From the NCBI GenBank assembly GCA_963762965.1, contig CAVXME010000001.1:2294001-2358000 (forward strand): a stretch of DNA of 64,000 nt, given 5' to 3'. This DNA is from DATBAX01 sp963762965. GTDB lineage: Bacteria; Acidobacteriota; Terriglobia; Terriglobales; Acidobacteriaceae. This document shows positions 55,032 to 62,728 of the stretch, piece by piece. The position numbers and the translations under genes were made by a program. Within the stretch, counting starts at the first letter, position 1. Each line of letters starts with the position of its first letter. The notes beneath the pieces were generated by a model, which was not told the origin of the DNA, searched no databases, and worked only from the letters and a program-made list of their open reading frames with translations.

Positions 55032-55053
55032 GACAACTATTCTATGACAAGCG

Positions 55054-57108
55054 TCACTGATGATCTCGCGGGATCGTCTCCTCCCACGTTTTCTGCTTCA
55101 ACATCTGACCGTCTTTCAGCAATTCGCGCGTGTATTTGTAATAAAAATTCTTCTGATCGGTCGTTACCGAGAGATGCCCCTGCCAGGTCAGCACGCGTCC
55201 TTTCAATTCGAACACGCTCCTGGCCTCGCCCTTCACCGAACAAGTTTCGGGATGGGCGTCGTCCACAAAGTAATCCAGGTTCTCGTAATCCGTCTCTTTG
55301 CCCCACGGATACTGCTCCTCGGCATTCCCATGCCAGTTCACGGTCGTCTTCTTATTGATCTCGTCGCGTTGCATCGTCCACGAACCCGGCCAGGGATAGC
55401 CCACATCTTTCATGTCACTTCGTTCTTCCTCCGGGGGCGGCGACTTAAATGCAGCTACGGCAGTCCCATGCTCCGGCACCACCGGAAGCACCAATCGCGA
55501 ACCATTGACGCCGCCGAGTTCAAGCGACGTCGTCATCGAATACGGTGTCGGCAAAATCATCGGCCATAGCGCATTTGAGATCGAGAGCCGGATGCGATGC
55601 CCGGCGGGAAATACCCAGGACGTCAAATGCATCTCAATATTGATTGGATAGATTTTCCCCGGCTCCAAATCATGCGGATCAGTCATGCCATCTCGCTGTG
55701 CTCCATTGATGCCCGCTCCGGTGATCTGCGTGACCGTTCCATCAGGAGCCACATCTGACAGCCGCGCAAACCAATCCGCCAACGGCGCAGTTGCTGATGC
55801 TTGCAACAAAGCCTTCGGCCTTCCGAGAATTGCAAGATCTTCTTTCAGCGGCGCGGAATCGTACACCAAACTGAACGCATCCACCGGACGCTGATCGCTG
55901 AGCAACTCACCCCACCAGAATCCCGCTTCGACGCCAATCGAAGGAACATACTTCAGTTGGTGAACATCATGTTCGGATACCGAAGTGGCCAGCGTGTGAT
56001 TCGGCTGCGGAAAGAAATCCGTATTGTGCGCTTCCGGCGGTGGCCAGCGATCCTCGCGCCGCCACTCGCCCGGAACATTTTCCAGATTCGGATCAGGCGG
56101 ATGCCAGTGCTGCATGTAAACCACCAGCTTCGGATCCTGCAAAACGCCAGTGTCGCGTCCCTTCAACCAATAATCCCACCAGCGCACGGCCTCTTCCTGC
56201 CAATCGATCATGGGGCCGGGTACCGCTTCATTGGGAAACGTATGGTTCCACGGCCCTACAATCGCCTTCAGCGGCGCTTTTGCCTGCATGAGCATGTCCG
56301 GGACGCTGTCGCGATATCCATCAAGCATGCCGCCGATAAGAAAACTCGGAACTTTGATCTCACTCAGCGGCTTCACCGGACTCCGCCAGAACGGCCCATC
56401 ATGCTGGTGCTTCAAATACATCAACGACCACGGCGGGGCATCAAAGTGCGGTCCCAGCACTTTCTCGTCAAGCGTGTAATCAGGCGCGCCGGTTTCGCCC
56501 GGCACCATATCCATGTTGAGTTCAAACTCATCGATGTGCGCCATGCCATCCATATAGTGCACATCGTCATGAAACAGTTCCGCCGTCGCATCGATGGCAA
56601 TAATCGCCTTCAACTCCGGCGGGTTGCGCATCGCCATTTGCAGGGAATTGAATCCGCTCCACGAAATGCCCATCATGCCCACGTTGCCATTCGACCACGA
56701 CTGATGGGCCAGCCAGGTGATGATCTGCAATCCGTCCACTTGCTCTTGCTCAGAATATTCGCGGTCGGTTGGAACGCCCTCGCTGCTGCCGAATCCGCGA
56801 ATATCCACCCGCGCGCAAACATAGCCGCGGTGCGCAAAGTATGCGTATAGAGGATAATCGCGCACGGCGGTTGCGTCATCCTTGCGGTAAGGATGGTATT
56901 CCAGCACCGCCGGAAACTTTTCGCTCGCCGTGCCGCCATCCGGCATGTACAACGTCACCGCCAGACGCACCCCATCCTTCATCGGGATCCAGGTATTTTC
57001 CAGGCGCACGCCATAACTCGGAGGCGAAGGTGGTTGGACTGCAAACAGGGGCAAAACTGCGGAAAATAACAAGATCAGCAAGCCAGCGCGCCGCAATAAT
57101 TTGTTCAC
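55054..57108 (-). CDS. Exported CocE/NonD family hydrolase (X-Pro dipeptidyl-peptidase/cocaine-esterase type)
   Basis: GTG 57108 is preferred because it begins a signal peptide (NKLLRRAGLLILLFSAVLPLFA); a TTG at 57165 is in frame but has no ribosome binding site advantage. The 684-residue protein has an alpha/beta-hydrolase domain with the nucleophile elbow GISWSG, upstream DIRGFGSSEG, and a C-terminal jelly-roll (GHRIRLSISNALWPM), typical of CocE/NonD enzymes. It may cleave proline-containing dipeptides or esters. It runs 22 bp downstream of trmJ in the opposite reading order (trmJ lies nearer the left), and faces the epimerase operon divergently. Confidence 0.87.
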   Translation of the reverse strand: MNKLLRRAGLLILLFSAVLPLFAVQPPSPPSYGVRLENTWIPMKDGVRLAVTLYMPDGGTASEKFPAVLEYHPYRKDDATAVRDYPLYAYFAHRGYVCARVDIRGFGSSEGVPTDREYSEQEQVDGLQIITWLAHQSWSNGNVGMMGISWSGFNSLQMAMRNPPELKAIIAIDATAELFHDDVHYMDGMAHIDEFELNMDMVPGETGAPDYTLDEKVLGPHFDAPPWSLMYLKHQHDGPFWRSPVKPLSEIKVPSFLIGGMLDGYRDSVPDMLMQAKAPLKAIVGPWNHTFPNEAVPGPMIDWQEEAVRWWDYWLKGRDTGVLQDPKLVVYMQHWHPPDPNLENVPGEWRREDRWPPPEAHNTDFFPQPNHTLATSVSEHDVHQLKYVPSIGVEAGFWWGELLSDQRPVDAFSLVYDSAPLKEDLAILGRPKALLQASATAPLADWFARLSDVAPDGTVTQITGAGINGAQRDGMTDPHDLEPGKIYPINIEMHLTSWVFPAGHRIRLSISNALWPMILPTPYSMTTSLELGGVNGSRLVLPVVPEHGTAVAAFKSPPPEEERSDMKDVGYPWPGSWTMQRDEINKKTTVNWHGNAEEQYPWGKETDYENLDYFVDDAHPETCSVKGEARSVFELKGRVLTWQGHLSVTTDQKNFYYKYTRELLKDGQMLKQKTWEETIPRDHQ

Positions 57109-57201
57109 CGGAGAATCGTGTTGCAAAGCCCACCCTTTGTCAATATTTGTGATTTGATTTGGCAAGAATGATCTGTCCGACGGTCACAGCCTAAATCTGC
57201 G

Positions 57202-57207
57202 TATAAT
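57202..57207 (+). promoter_or_regulatory. Possible -10 box of the epimerase-GMC operon
   Basis: A perfect TATAAT lies 62 bp before ATG 57270, but no recognisable -35 is present at the right spacing. Confidence 0.35.
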
Positions 57208-57269
57208 GCTGCCGAACCAGAATCTCAGTGAAAAGTTCTCGGATACATTCCCAGCGAGGGACCTGAACC

Positions 57270-58394
57270 ATGCAGAAAGATTTCACCCCCGACTCCCGCA
57301 GCCGCAGGAAATTTCTTACAACTACCAGTGGTCTGCTGGCGGCGGCTGCCGCTTTGCCGAAGGCCGCTTCGGCTCTCATGACTCCGGCCTTGAGTGATAC
57401 CGGTGGGCCTCTGCCTCCGGGCGTGGGCCGCAAAATTCCTATCGGCGTGTTCGATCCTGTCTACGGAGATCTTTCTCTCGACGCCATGCTCGACCGCGTC
57501 TCCGCTCTCGGCCTCGAAGCCATGGAAATCGGCACCGGCGGCCATCCCGGATCGCCCCACTGCCCGGTCGAGGAACTGCTTGCCGATCCCGCCAAACTTC
57601 GCGCCTGGAAGAAAAAATTTGAAGACCGCAACATCCGCGTTGCAACTTTGAGCTGTCACGGCAACCCAGTCCATCCCGATCCGAAAGTAGCGGAAATGCA
57701 CATCCAGACTTTCCGCCGAACCGTTCTCCTGGCCGAAAAACTCGACGTCAAAGTGATCGTCGGTTTCTCGGGATGCCCAGGCGGCAGCCCCGCCGACACC
57801 CAACCCAACTGGGTCACTTACCGCTGGCCTCCCGAATATGCCGCGATGCAGGATTGGCAGTGGAAAGAAAAAGTCGTTCCCTACTGGAGAGAGGCCGCGA
57901 AATTTTCCCGCGAGCACGGCGTCCATCGGCTTGCTTTGGAGATGCATCCCAATTTCGTTGTCTACAATCCCATGACCTTGCTCAAGCTGCGTGAAGCGGT
58001 CGGGGAAGAGCTGGGAGCGAATTGTGACTTAAGCCATCTCTTCTGGCAGGGATGCGATCCCGTAGAAGTCATTCATCTCCTGGCCAAGAACGGCGCGCTC
58101 TTCCACGCGCACATGAAGGACACCGTTTTCTTTAAAGACAACGTGGATAAATACGGTGTCCTCAACTTCGTCTTCGAAACCAAGGACCTGCCGCAGGCCT
58201 CAGAAACTTTCCGCGCCGTCGGCTACGGCCACAGCGCCAACACCTGGAAAGAAATTGTTCGCGCCTACATGGAAGTCGGATACGAAGGCATTCTCAGCAT
58301 CGAAAACGAAGACCCAATTCTCTCCGGCCCCGTCGGCGTCGAACGCGCAGCCTACGTGCTGAAGAACGTGCGCAATGAATTGTTGGGAACTTAG
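57270..58394 (+). CDS. Tat-exported sugar phosphate isomerase/epimerase-like TIM barrel protein
   Basis: The 374-residue protein has a twin-arginine signal (SRSRRKFLTTTSGLLAAAAALPKA) and a xylose-isomerase-like TIM barrel (GIFDPVYGDLSLDAMLDRVSALG, MEIGTGGHPG). Conserved acidic and His metal residues appear in LALEMHPNF, CDLSHLF, HMKD and SIENEDP. Exported members of this AP-endonuclease-2-like family act on keto-sugars in the periplasm in related bacteria. It is the first gene of a same-strand run with two more TIM-barrel proteins, a GDH subunit-3 and two GMC oxidoreductases. Confidence 0.83.
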   Translation: MQKDFTPDSRSRRKFLTTTSGLLAAAAALPKAASALMTPALSDTGGPLPPGVGRKIPIGVFDPVYGDLSLDAMLDRVSALGLEAMEIGTGGHPGSPHCPVEELLADPAKLRAWKKKFEDRNIRVATLSCHGNPVHPDPKVAEMHIQTFRRTVLLAEKLDVKVIVGFSGCPGGSPADTQPNWVTYRWPPEYAAMQDWQWKEKVVPYWREAAKFSREHGVHRLALEMHPNFVVYNPMTLLKLREAVGEELGANCDLSHLFWQGCDPVEVIHLLAKNGALFHAHMKDTVFFKDNVDKYGVLNFVFETKDLPQASETFRAVGYGHSANTWKEIVRAYMEVGYEGILSIENEDPILSGPVGVERAAYVLKNVRNELLGT

Positions 58395-58417
58395 CTGATC
58401 TTTAATGATCTGACACT

Positions 58418-59314
58418 ATGGACCGACGCCAGTTTGCCCGATCTCTCGCCGGTGCCGCTGTAGGAGCTGTCGCACTCCCGTCGGCCATCACGCCCCTTGC
58501 CGCCGAAACCAAGCCGGCTCTCCCCTTCAAACTCTCCGTCATGTTGTGGACAGTCTACCGCGATCTTCCCTTCGAGCAGCGGCTCGAGAAAGTTGCCGAA
58601 GCCGGTTACGGAGCCGTTGAGTTAGTCGGTGAATTCAACAAGTGGTCGGAAGACGATTTCCGCCGCTACAACGCCAAGAAACGTTCCCTTGGGATCACCT
58701 TCGACGCGGCCACGGGAAACGTGAAGGGAATCGTCGATCCCGCGACCCGGGAAGCCTTTCTCTCCAACCTCAAGGCTTTTCTTCCCATCGCGGAAAAAAT
58801 CGAATGCCCCGAAATCATTGTTCTGTCCGGGAATCGCATCGAAGGCGCTTCCCACGAAGCCACTCATCAAGCCTGCGTAGAAACCCTCAAACGCGCCAGC
58901 GACATCGCCGCCAAAGCCAATGTCACGGTTTTGCTGGAGAACATTGATCAGGAAGAGAATCCAAAATACTTTCTGACCTCCGTGGCGGAAGGTTTCGAAA
59001 TCATCCGCCAGGTGGACAATCCGCACGTAAAATTTTTGTACGACTTCTACCACGAGCAAATTTCGGAAGGAAACCTGATCGAAAAGCTGGAGAAAAATAT
59101 CGACCTCGTCGGATTGGTTCACATCGCCGACGTCCCCGGCCGCCATCAGCCCGGCACCGGCGAAATCAACTACTCCAACATCTTCCGCAAGCTTGCCGAG
59201 TTGAAGTACAACCGCTACGCCGCCATGGAATTCATTCCCAATGGTGATCCCGTGGCTGCGCTTCGAGGCGCGCGGGAGTTGGTGGAGAACTCGCTAAACG
59301 GACCCAAGACCTGA
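58418..59314 (+). CDS. Tat-exported hydroxypyruvate-isomerase-like TIM barrel protein
   Basis: The 298-residue protein starts with MDRRQFARSLAGAAVGAVALP, a twin-arginine signal, and a TIM barrel that follows the Hyi pattern: VMLWTVYRDLPFEQRLEKVAEAGYGAVEL near the N-terminus, VLLENIDQEE and FLYDFYHEQ in the middle and VHIADVPGRHQPGTGEI near the end. Hydroxypyruvate isomerases are cytoplasmic, so this exported relative probably acts on a different keto-sugar. It is 23 bp after the first epimerase. Exact activity is unknown. Confidence 0.83.
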   Translation: MDRRQFARSLAGAAVGAVALPSAITPLAAETKPALPFKLSVMLWTVYRDLPFEQRLEKVAEAGYGAVELVGEFNKWSEDDFRRYNAKKRSLGITFDAATGNVKGIVDPATREAFLSNLKAFLPIAEKIECPEIIVLSGNRIEGASHEATHQACVETLKRASDIAAKANVTVLLENIDQEENPKYFLTSVAEGFEIIRQVDNPHVKFLYDFYHEQISEGNLIEKLEKNIDLVGLVHIADVPGRHQPGTGEINYSNIFRKLAELKYNRYAAMEFIPNGDPVAALRGARELVENSLNGPKT

Positions 59315-59403
59315 AACCCAAGACCTGAGACCAGTTCCCACAATTGACCCAGCTTCCCCGCCGGAGTAATCTGCCAAAGCCGACCCATGTTCAGGAGCGA
59401 AGC

Positions 59404-59982
59404 ATGAAGCGACGTGACGCGCTGAAGCTGCTGGCAGCCACCGCAGCCCTCCCACTCCTTTCGCGCGATGCATTTTCCTTATTTCGCGCCATCCATCAAG
59501 AGCTGCCCAGTATTCCGGCGCTGAAAACGCTCAATCCTCACCAGAACGCCACCGTCACCACCATCAGCGAATTGATTATTCCTCAAACCGACACTCCCGG
59601 CGCGAAGGCAGCGCGGGTAAACGAATTCATAGATTTAATTCTCACTGACTGGTACGACGACGACCAGCGCTCCGCCTTTCTCGCTGGCCTTGCCGACGTG
59701 GATGCCCGCAGCCAGAGCCTCTTCGGTAAGGATTTTGTCAGTGTCTCCCCCGATCAGCAAACCCAAATCCTCACCACGCTTGATCAGCAAATGGCCCCGG
59801 AGAAAAGGTTTTTCTTCGACCTGGAGAATCTGCCCAAGGAAAACTTCTTCGCTTCCATTAAGCAGCTCACCCTGGTCGGCTACTACACTTCGGAAATCGG
59901 TTTTGAACAGGAACTGCATCAGCAAATCATTCCTCCCCGCCACGCCGGGTGTGCGCCTCTTGAGCCGGAGGCCGCGAAATAA
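59404..59982 (+). CDS. Tat-exported gluconate 2-dehydrogenase subunit 3 family protein
   Basis: ATG 59404 has an AGGAG ribosome binding site and starts MKRRDALKLLAATAALPLL, a Tat signal; the frame is open earlier. The 192-residue helical protein fits the gluconate_2-dh3 family (TVTTISELIIPQTDTPGAKAARVNEFIDLILTDWYDD, QLTLVGYYTSEIGFEQEL), the small subunit of membrane-bound FAD sugar dehydrogenases. Its start and the next GMC gene are separated by 3 bp. The small subunit carries the Tat signal and can carry the folded GMC subunit, which has no signal of its own, across the membrane. Confidence 0.88.
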   Translation: MKRRDALKLLAATAALPLLSRDAFSLFRAIHQELPSIPALKTLNPHQNATVTTISELIIPQTDTPGAKAARVNEFIDLILTDWYDDDQRSAFLAGLADVDARSQSLFGKDFVSVSPDQQTQILTTLDQQMAPEKRFFFDLENLPKENFFASIKQLTLVGYYTSEIGFEQELHQQIIPPRHAGCAPLEPEAAK

Positions 59983-59985
59983 ACC

Positions 59986-61671
59986 ATGTCCACCCCAAGG
60001 TATGACGCCATCATCGTCGGCTCCGGCATCACCGGCGGTTGGGCCGCCAAGGAACTGAGCGAAAAAGGCCTGCAAACCCTGCTCCTCGAAGCCGGACGTC
60101 CCATTGATCCCGAAAAAGATTACGCCGAACACGTTCCCACCTGGGACATGAAATTCCGCGGCATCGGCGACCGCAAGCGGCTGAGCCAGGATCAGCCAGT
60201 CCAGTCGAAGTCCACCGGCGTGGACGAATGGAACAGCAAATTTTTCGTCAACGACAACGAGAATCCCTACACCACCGGACCCGACAAGCCTTTCCTCTGG
60301 ATTCGCGGCCGTCAGGTCGGCGGCCGTTCCATCATGTGGGGCCGTCAATCCTATCGGTGGAGCGATCTCGATTTCGAAGCCAACGTGAAAGAGGGCATTG
60401 CCATCGATTGGCCGATCCGCTATCAGGACATCGCACCCTGGTACGACCATGTCGAGGATTTCATCGGCGTCAGCGGACAACTCGAGGGCCTTTCCCAACT
60501 CCCCGACGGAAAATTTCTGCCGCCCATGGAAATGACCTGCGCCGAACTGCTGGTCAAAGACGCCATCGCCAAACATTTTCCCGGCGAACGCATGATGACC
60601 ATCGGCCGCACCGCCATTTTGACCAAGCCGCATCGCGGCCGCCTGCCCTGCCATTACTGCGGCCCCTGCTCCCGGGGATGCATCACGCGTTCCTACTTCA
60701 GCACCATCAACTCCACCTTGCCGGCGGCCATGGCCACCGGCAAACTGACGCTCCGTCCTTTTAGCGTGGTGCACAGCCTGATCTTTGATCGGGAAACTAA
60801 AAAAATCACCGGTGTGCGCGTGATCGATGGACAAACTCGCGAGGCCATGGAATTCCGCTCGCGCATTGTCTTCCTGTGCGCCTCCACTTTGGAATCCACC
60901 CGCCTTCTGCTGAATTCCGCGACTCCGGAATTTCCCAACGGCCTGGCAAATTCCAGCGGAGAACTCGGCCACAACCTGATGGACCATGTGATGGGGGCCG
61001 GCGCCGGCGGCCTGATTCCGGGAAACGAAGATCGCGTCGCCCTGGGCAATCGCCCCAACGGAATCTATGTCCCCCGTTTCCGCAATGTAAAGCAGAAGCA
61101 CCCTGACTTTGTCCGCGGCTACGGATTTCAAGGCGGTGCAGAACGCGGGGACTGGCAACGTGGGAACACTCAACCCGGTTTCGGGGCTGAGTTCAAACAT
61201 TCTCTCCGCACTCCCGGCCCCTGGTGGATGGGCTTTGGCGGCTTCGGCGAATGTTTGCCCAACCACGAAAATTATGTTGAACTCGATCCCGTCAAGAAAG
61301 ACGCCTGGGGCGTTCCCGTGCTCAAGATCCATGTCCAGTGGCGCGACAACGAACGCGCCATCCTGAAAGACATGCAAACCACCGCCTCTGAAATGCTCGA
61401 GGCCGCCGGCGCCAAAGAGATCCATACCTTCGATGAAAATTCTCCCCCCGGCCTCACCATCCACGAAATGGGGACGGCGCGCATGGGGCGCGATCCAAAA
61501 ACTTCCGTGCTCAATTCCCACAACCAGGCGCATGACGTAAAGAACCTTTTCATCAGCGATGGCGGCTGCATGGTCTCTTCCTCCTGCGTGAATCCATCGT
61601 TGACCTACATGGCATTGACCGCGCGCGCCTGCGATTACGCCGTCACTCAAATGAAGCGAGGAGAACTTTAG
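59986..61671 (+). CDS. GMC family FAD oxidoreductase (sugar dehydrogenase large subunit)
   Basis: The 561-residue protein has an N-terminal FAD loop (IIVGSGITGGWAAKELSEKG), the Cys cluster CHYCGPCSRGC (Cys222, 225, 228, 232), which may hold an iron-sulfur cluster as in FAD glucose dehydrogenases, and the C-terminal GMC domain (HEMGTARMG, DGGCMVSSSCVNPSL). It has no signal peptide but lies 3 bp after the Tat-exported subunit 3 and 2 bp before a Tat-exported epimerase. It probably oxidises a sugar hydroxyl, possibly at C3, in the periplasm; the position is inference. Confidence 0.9.
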   Translation: MSTPRYDAIIVGSGITGGWAAKELSEKGLQTLLLEAGRPIDPEKDYAEHVPTWDMKFRGIGDRKRLSQDQPVQSKSTGVDEWNSKFFVNDNENPYTTGPDKPFLWIRGRQVGGRSIMWGRQSYRWSDLDFEANVKEGIAIDWPIRYQDIAPWYDHVEDFIGVSGQLEGLSQLPDGKFLPPMEMTCAELLVKDAIAKHFPGERMMTIGRTAILTKPHRGRLPCHYCGPCSRGCITRSYFSTINSTLPAAMATGKLTLRPFSVVHSLIFDRETKKITGVRVIDGQTREAMEFRSRIVFLCASTLESTRLLLNSATPEFPNGLANSSGELGHNLMDHVMGAGAGGLIPGNEDRVALGNRPNGIYVPRFRNVKQKHPDFVRGYGFQGGAERGDWQRGNTQPGFGAEFKHSLRTPGPWWMGFGGFGECLPNHENYVELDPVKKDAWGVPVLKIHVQWRDNERAILKDMQTTASEMLEAAGAKEIHTFDENSPPGLTIHEMGTARMGRDPKTSVLNSHNQAHDVKNLFISDGGCMVSSSCVNPSLTYMALTARACDYAVTQMKRGEL

Positions 61672-61673
61672 GT

Positions 61674-62573
61674 ATGAATCGTCGAAAATTTATTGGAACC
61701 TTGTCCGCCGCAACTCTGATGGCCAATCGCTTCAGCTGGGCATTCGCCGCGCACAAGATCGAAAAAATCGGTCTGCAACTTTATACCGTGCGCTTTCCCA
61801 TGAAAGAGGATTTCGCCGGTTCCATCGCCAAAGTGGCCGCCATCGGCTACAAAGAGGTCGAACTGGCCGAGTTCGCGCAGGACGCCGCCGGCAAAGTGAC
61901 CTACTTTGGCCGTTCCCCCGCAGAGGTTCGCGCCGCGCTCGATTCTCAGGGGCTTTCCGTTCCCTCCACCCACGTGAATTTCAAAAGCCTGGCGCCGGAC
62001 AATTTCGCGCGCGTGCTGGAAGCCAGCAAAATCCTCGGCCATTCCTACATCGTGAATCCCTGGATTGACGATGACGTCCGCAAGCAACCTGACGGCTGGA
62101 AGCGCGCCGCCGAAACTTTTAACCGCGCCGGCGAGGCCTGCCAGAAGGCGGGAATCCAATTCGCTTATCACAATCACTGGTTCGAATTCATCCCCGTGGA
62201 CGGCAAAATGCCTTACGATTTCCTCCTCAAGGAAACCGATCCTGCTCTGGTCAAGATGGAATTGGATCTCTGCTGGATCGTAGTCGGCGGCCAGGACCCG
62301 GTGAAATATTTCGAACAGTATCCCGGACGCTTTCCCCTGGTCCATGTGAAAGACATGAAGAAACTTCCCGTCGTCGACGCATCCGGCGGCCAGAACTTTG
62401 GCGATTCGCTCGACATGACCTCTGTCGGCAACGGCGTGATCGACTGGAAACGCATTCTCGGCAAATTCGAACAAGCCGGAATCAAGCATTACTTTGTGGA
62501 ACACGACAAGCCCCAGGATCCTTTTGCCAGCATTCAAAGCAGCTACGCCTATCTCAAGCTGCTCCGTTTCTGA
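61674..62573 (+). CDS. Tat-exported sugar phosphate isomerase/epimerase-like TIM barrel protein
   Basis: The 299-residue protein has a Tat signal (MNRRKFIGTLSAATLMANRF) and a TIM barrel of the AP-endonuclease-2/epimerase family (IGLQLYTVRFPM, IGYKEVELAEFA, FAYHNHWFEF, MELDLCWIVVGG, VEHDKPQDP). Conserved His, Glu and Asp of the metal centre are present. It is translationally close to the GMC oxidoreductase (2 bp). It probably interconverts or cleaves the oxidised sugar formed by that enzyme. A dispersed repeat pair separates it from the next GMC gene. Confidence 0.87.
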   Translation: MNRRKFIGTLSAATLMANRFSWAFAAHKIEKIGLQLYTVRFPMKEDFAGSIAKVAAIGYKEVELAEFAQDAAGKVTYFGRSPAEVRAALDSQGLSVPSTHVNFKSLAPDNFARVLEASKILGHSYIVNPWIDDDVRKQPDGWKRAAETFNRAGEACQKAGIQFAYHNHWFEFIPVDGKMPYDFLLKETDPALVKMELDLCWIVVGGQDPVKYFEQYPGRFPLVHVKDMKKLPVVDASGGQNFGDSLDMTSVGNGVIDWKRILGKFEQAGIKHYFVEHDKPQDPFASIQSSYAYLKLLRF

Positions 62574-62593
62574 TGGAACTTTAAAGTCTTGTC

Positions 62594-62623
62594 ATTCCGA
62601 ATGGACTTTAGTCCACGAGGAAT
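62594..62623. repeat. Palindromic CATTCCGA-type intergenic repeat
   Basis: ATTCC (62594-62598) pairs with GGAAT (62619-62623) and inside it TGGAC pairs with GTCCA around a TTTA loop. The 155-bp gap between genes holds this element and repeat copy 4. Confidence 0.5.
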
Positions 62624-62650
62624 CTGCTTTTGGGTGTTCGAGAATTTGCT

Positions 62651-62720
62651 TTTGGGTGGCGCAGCGCTTAAGCGCTGCGATTAAAGTTCTATTCTGAGTA
62701 CGCGCTTTAGCGCCCGAGGT
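62651..62720. repeat. Two-hairpin dispersed repeat, copy 4
   Basis: It contains GCAGCGCTTAAGCGCTGC and GCGCTTTAGCGC hairpins ending CCCGAGGT, nearly identical to the copy at 52852-52919 apart from the spacer. Confidence 0.75.
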
Positions 62721-62728
62721 CCACACGC

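Noticed and set aside
59635..61650. Minus-strand open frame (671 codons) opposite the GMC oxidoreductase
   Set aside because: It is a shadow of the GMC coding strand; low-complexity Gly/Val-rich translation without motifs.
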